A stretch of DNA of 16,210 nt from Candidatus Gastranaerophilales bacterium (GTDB taxonomy: Bacteria > Cyanobacteriota > Vampirovibrionia > Gastranaerophilales > Gastranaerophilaceae), in NCBI GenBank assembly GCA_944323585.1, contig CALUTA010000019.1:1-16210 (forward strand), in the 5' to 3' direction. The notes under the pieces are model-generated. The model was not told the DNA's origin and did no database searches. It worked only from the letters and a program-made list of their open reading frames with translations. A program made the translations under genes and the position numbers. The stretch's first letter is position 1. Each line of letters opens with the position of its first letter. This document shows positions 13,937-16,210 of the stretch, piece by piece.

Positions 13937-14879
13937 TAAAGCCTCCTTTTTCAAAAATGGAGTAAACATCTTCTTTATAAGGGATTGACTTGATTGCGCC
14001 TAAACCTTTTGCTTGCAGCCCGGCGACTATTGAGGCAAATCTTGTCGATTCATAAGGGGTTAGTCCATGTGTAATAGCATGCAAAAATCCGCCGTTAAAG
14101 GCATCACCCGAACAGGTTGTATCAACAACATCATGCGCATAAAATTCACTGAACACAATATTTCCGTTATATCCAGTATAATATCCGCCTGTATTTGAAT
14201 CTTTAATTACAATTATACTAACCCCCATATCCCAGATATTTTTCATAATATTTTCAAGTGAATCTATTTCCAAAATATTCGTTGTATCATACTTTGCACT
14301 CATAAAAAGTATGTCTACATCTGAAATCACTGCGTGAAAATCTTCTCTAGCAGTTTCCGGTGTAGTAATTTGCAGTGAAAAATTAGGGTCATAAGCTGTC
14401 ATTACGTCATTGTTCTTTGCATATTTATATGCGGAAGCAACAGCTTCTTTAGCGGAAATTGAAAGTGATTGGGTTACACCTGACGCATAAACAACTTTAG
14501 CATTTGCAATATAGTTTTCAGAAATATCTTCAAGAGAAAGCCTTGCGGGCGCAATCCTCTTTCGGTAATATGCAAACTCTTTTTTGCATCCCTCCGGTCT
14601 TGCAATAAAATATATACCGTTCGGATCAGGGGAAGACTTAACCTGAGAGATATCAAGACCTTCATCTCTCCAGCTTTTAAGAAGATAATCTTTGAAAACA
14701 TCTTCGCCGACTCTTGTTATAAAGCCGACTCTTGAGCCCGCACGCGAAGCCGCAACAGCAGCAGCAAGGGCATCTCCGCCGTAATATTTTTTAAGACAAT
14801 CAGCCTCGCATAAATGAACATCACTTGAAAGTTCAATGAGACTTTCACCTATCGTAATAACATCTAATTTTTCTTCCAT
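13929..14879 (-). CDS. kdgK: PfkB-family sugar kinase, probable 2-keto-3-deoxygluconate kinase
   Basis: A ribokinase-fold enzyme that would phosphorylate 2-keto-3-deoxygluconate (KDG) to KDPG with ATP. At 316 aa it has full family length. The substrate loop YYGGDALAAAVAASRAG (32-48) and VGFITRVGED (51-60) form the N-terminal PfkB signature. The YYRKRIAPARL stretch (104-114) is the element typical of KDG kinases that holds the carboxylate. The C-terminal signature reads DTTCSGDAF (253-261) with catalytic base Asp259, instead of the usual DTTGAGDxF: Gly to Cys at 256 and Ala to Ser at 257 alter the anion hole. The DPN segment (164-166) is followed by FSL where KDG kinases usually have an arginine. 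One base separates the eda stop from this ATG, which has AAAGGA upstream. The substrate is inferred mainly from the aldolase neighbour. Confidence 0.83.
   Translation of the reverse strand: MEEKLDVITIGESLIELSSDVHLCEADCLKKYYGGDALAAAVAASRAGSRVGFITRVGEDVFKDYLLKSWRDEGLDISQVKSSPDPNGIYFIARPEGCKKEFAYYRKRIAPARLSLEDISENYIANAKVVYASGVTQSLSISAKEAVASAYKYAKNNDVMTAYDPNFSLQITTPETAREDFHAVISDVDILFMSAKYDTTNILEIDSLENIMKNIWDMGVSIIVIKDSNTGGYYTGYNGNIVFSEFYAHDVVDTTCSGDAFNGGFLHAITHGLTPYESTRFASIVAGLQAKGLGAIKSIPYKEDVYSIFEKGGFNA
13942..13947 (-). promoter_or_regulatory. Consensus ribosome binding site that sets the csaB start
   Basis: AGGAGG lies five bases before the ATG at 13936, inside the end of the kinase gene. 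It rules in the 342-aa start over the 353-aa reading from 13969, which has no such site. Confidence 0.85.
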
Positions 14880-14880
14880 A

Positions 14881-15489
14881 CTAATCCTTTAATTCTTTAA
14901 GAATGTTTTTAACCCTGCCGGTTACTTCAGAATAAGAATATCCGCTCAAAAGATCCCGTCCGACCCCGACAGCAACAGCACCGGCATTAATATAATCCTT
15001 AATTTCAGACAATTTGGCAGCCCCCATCGGCAAAATATTTAAAAACGGCATGGGTCTTAGAAGATTTTCAAGATATGAAACTCCGCCTAGAGCAGATATC
15101 GGGTAAACTTTTATAAGAGGAACTCTTGCTTTCCAGGCAGAATAAGCTTCATTTGCAGTAGAAGCTCCCGCAATAAACGGAACCTGTCTGTCTTTAGAGA
15201 ATTTAACAAGATTCATCTGGAAAATTGGTGAAGATAATACCTCAGCACCTGCATCAACGGCAGTCTGCGCCTGAAGGGAAGTTATTATTCCGCCTGCGCA
15301 GACTTTTGCATGCTTTGAAACTTCATCAATTACATAATAAATATCAGGATTGACAACATTAATTTCCATAAATTTTATTCCGCCGTCAATCAGTGCAAAA
15401 GCAGTATCTCTTACTTTTTGCGGATCTCTGCTTCTTATAATCGGAAACAATTTTTCCTGTAATAATAATTTTACTAAATTTTCGTTCAT
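14881..15489 (-). CDS. eda: KDPG aldolase (2-dehydro-3-deoxyphosphogluconate aldolase)
   Basis: A class I aldolase that splits KDPG into pyruvate and glyceraldehyde-3-phosphate, the last step of the Entner-Doudoroff and uronate pathways. The 202-aa length fits the single-barrel family. FPIIRSRDP (15-23), GGIKFMEINV with Glu42 as the likely catalytic acid, CAGGIIT (64-70) in place of GAGTV, VPFIAGASTANE (103-114), and IKVYPI with Schiff-base Lys127 (the FKFFP lysine) all align. The PTGG phosphate loop appears as PMGAAK, a departure that may alter phosphate contacts. It is first in the eda-kinase-csaB operon behind an extended -10 promoter, with AAAGGA before the ATG. The kinase neighbour makes the KDPG role likely; other 2-keto-3-deoxy-sugar-phosphates are possible. 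Confidence 0.92.
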   Translation of the reverse strand: MNENLVKLLLQEKLFPIIRSRDPQKVRDTAFALIDGGIKFMEINVVNPDIYYVIDEVSKHAKVCAGGIITSLQAQTAVDAGAEVLSSPIFQMNLVKFSKDRQVPFIAGASTANEAYSAWKARVPLIKVYPISALGGVSYLENLLRPMPFLNILPMGAAKLSEIKDYINAGAVAVGVGRDLLSGYSYSEVTGRVKNILKELKD

Positions 15490-15512
15490 AATCTATCCTT
15501 TTTTTGTAATTT

Positions 15513-15542
15513 ATTATATCATAAAATAAGGAGGGGTATGAA
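15513..15542 (-). promoter_or_regulatory. Promoter of the eda-kinase-csaB operon
   Basis: On the minus strand TGATATAAT (hexamer at 15513-15518) is the same extended -10 as the patatin promoter. TTCATA, four of six -35 matches, lies 18 bases upstream and covers the start codon region of the divergent CHASE2 gene. The leader would be about 17 bases. Overlap with the CHASE2 ribosome site means the two divergent genes share this 48-base region. Confidence 0.55.
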
Positions 15543-16210
15543 AAACTTAAAATCCAAAGCATTTTTTATATATTCTTTTATATTTTACATAATACTTTCG
15601 ATAGTATTAATTTTAATATCATGGCAGATTTTTGAACCTAATGCATATAATTTTATGGTAAAGAACTTTACGGCTCTTGAAAATGCCTCGGATGATATTG
15701 TGCTTGTGGTTATTGATGACAAATCCACTGCAAAATACCGCTGGCCGTGGAAAAGAGAATTATATGCCAAAATATTTGAATATTTGAATGATTACTGCGA
15801 CACAAAGCTTATCGGATTTGATGCTATTGTGGCAAACCTTGACAAAGATAATCCGCAGTCAGACAAAGAGTTTTTTGATACAGTAAAAAAGACTTCAAAT
15901 CTTGTTGTCGGGTTCAGCCTGATTGACGACAAGCCGCTTGATGCAAAAGCAGCTGAGATTTACGAACAAGCCTTTTATGATAAATTCGGCACGAACATTG
16001 AAGACAAACGTGAAAAATATATTTACCCTTCAAAATATGGAAGTTTTTCAAAATTTCCGAAAGCATATTTTGATGCGGTTCAAAACACAGGTTCCGTAAA
16101 CTCAACAAGATCACCATCAAACGGGTATTTAATTTTTAATGATCTTATAATCTCTTTGAATAAAAAATATTATCCGTCATTATCTTTAAAGATGTACATG
16201 CTTTTAAATG
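15538..16210 (+). CDS. CHASE2-domain sensory protein (N-terminal part, cut by the right edge)
   Basis: An open frame of 224 codons runs from this ATG to the window end without a stop. Residues 9-28 form a strong membrane helix. What follows is a CHASE2 extracytoplasmic sensor domain: DDIVLVVIDDKSTAKYRWPWKR (in part 52-73), then YAKIFEYL, LIGFDAIVANLD (91-102), a DNPQSDKEFFDTVKK block, and NLVVGFSLIDD (121-131). In this family CHASE2 is followed by further membrane helices and an output module such as adenylate/guanylate cyclase, GGDEF or histidine kinase. The output here lies outside the window, so the signalling class is unknown. The AGGAGG site (15529-15534) is only three bases from the ATG, closer than usual. 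It is divergent from eda across 48 bases. Confidence 0.87.
   Translation, partial: MKNLKSKAFFIYSFIFYIILSIVLILISWQIFEPNAYNFMVKNFTALENASDDIVLVVIDDKSTAKYRWPWKRELYAKIFEYLNDYCDTKLIGFDAIVANLDKDNPQSDKEFFDTVKKTSNLVVGFSLIDDKPLDAKAAEIYEQAFYDKFGTNIEDKREKYIYPSKYGSFSKFPKAYFDAVQNTGSVNSTRSPSNGYLIFNDLIISLNKKYYPSLSLKMYMLLN

Noticed and set aside
13937..13969. Upstream ATG for CsaB adding MFTPFLKKEAL
   Set aside because: The added codons lie inside the kinase gene and the AGGAGG site fits the ATG at 13936, where family homology begins.
1..16210. CRISPR array, insertion sequence, toxin-antitoxin pair or phage defence locus
   Set aside because: No regularly spaced repeats, transposase motifs, small overlapping gene pair or defence nuclease was seen; the patatin gene stands alone and lacks the cyclase partner of CBASS.

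Overview
The window is an A+T-rich, gene-dense bacterial chromosome segment. It carries a bacterial-type ribosomal/SecY cluster, a tRNA-Leu, short U-tract terminators, c-di-GMP (PilZ) and CHASE2 signalling proteins and several lineage-type hypothetical proteins. I suspect an uncultured Vampirovibrionia/Melainabacteria-type (Gastranaerophilales-like) organism. This rests on base composition and on the look of the 659-aa protein starting MGMAASQARLL; it is inference, not proof. No insertion sequence, integrase, phage gene or CRISPR array is visible, and no stretch over 300 bases lacks a gene.

Layout, left to right. Bases 1-144 hold the tail of a possible plus-strand gene, convergent with a lone MalF/UgpA-type sugar ABC permease (141-1031, minus). 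Divergent from the permease, a phosphomannomutase/phosphoglucomutase and a membrane-anchored Lcl_C/DUF1566-like protein run into a four-gene fragment of the spc ribosomal operon: rpsE, rpmD, rplO, secY (3278-6040). That fragment ends at a strong terminator, and a second terminator-like hairpin follows about 95 bases later. A good promoter then starts a two-gene unit: a PilZ protein and a short, single-domain Orn/Lys/Arg-decarboxylase-type PLP enzyme with a TTG start. Next come a large acidic protein of unknown function (8043-10022), a 94-aa HEAT-like protein with its own terminator, a patatin-like lipase whose promoter predicts a leaderless mRNA, and tRNA-Leu(UAA) with a near-consensus promoter and a terminator.

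The right third holds a Gly-rich protein with EF-hand-like repeats (12050-12928) that overlaps tail-to-tail with a minus-strand operon, read eda, kdgK-like, csaB. The first two would turn 2-keto-3-deoxygluconate into pyruvate and glyceraldehyde-3-phosphate. The third is a pyruvyl transferase of the type that decorates cell-wall polysaccharide. Divergent from this operon is the start of a CHASE2 sensory protein that leaves the window.

Themes: envelope and sugar metabolism (permease, PMM/PGM, KDG pathway, CsaB), signalling (PilZ, CHASE2), and three poorly characterised proteins (659, 292 and 196 aa) that are the main unknowns. The most notable points are the detached S5-L30-L15-SecY block, the extended S5 N-terminus, the 659-aa protein with an inverted-repeat-rich leader, the shortened decarboxylase beside PilZ, and the sugar-acid/pyruvyl-transferase operon.
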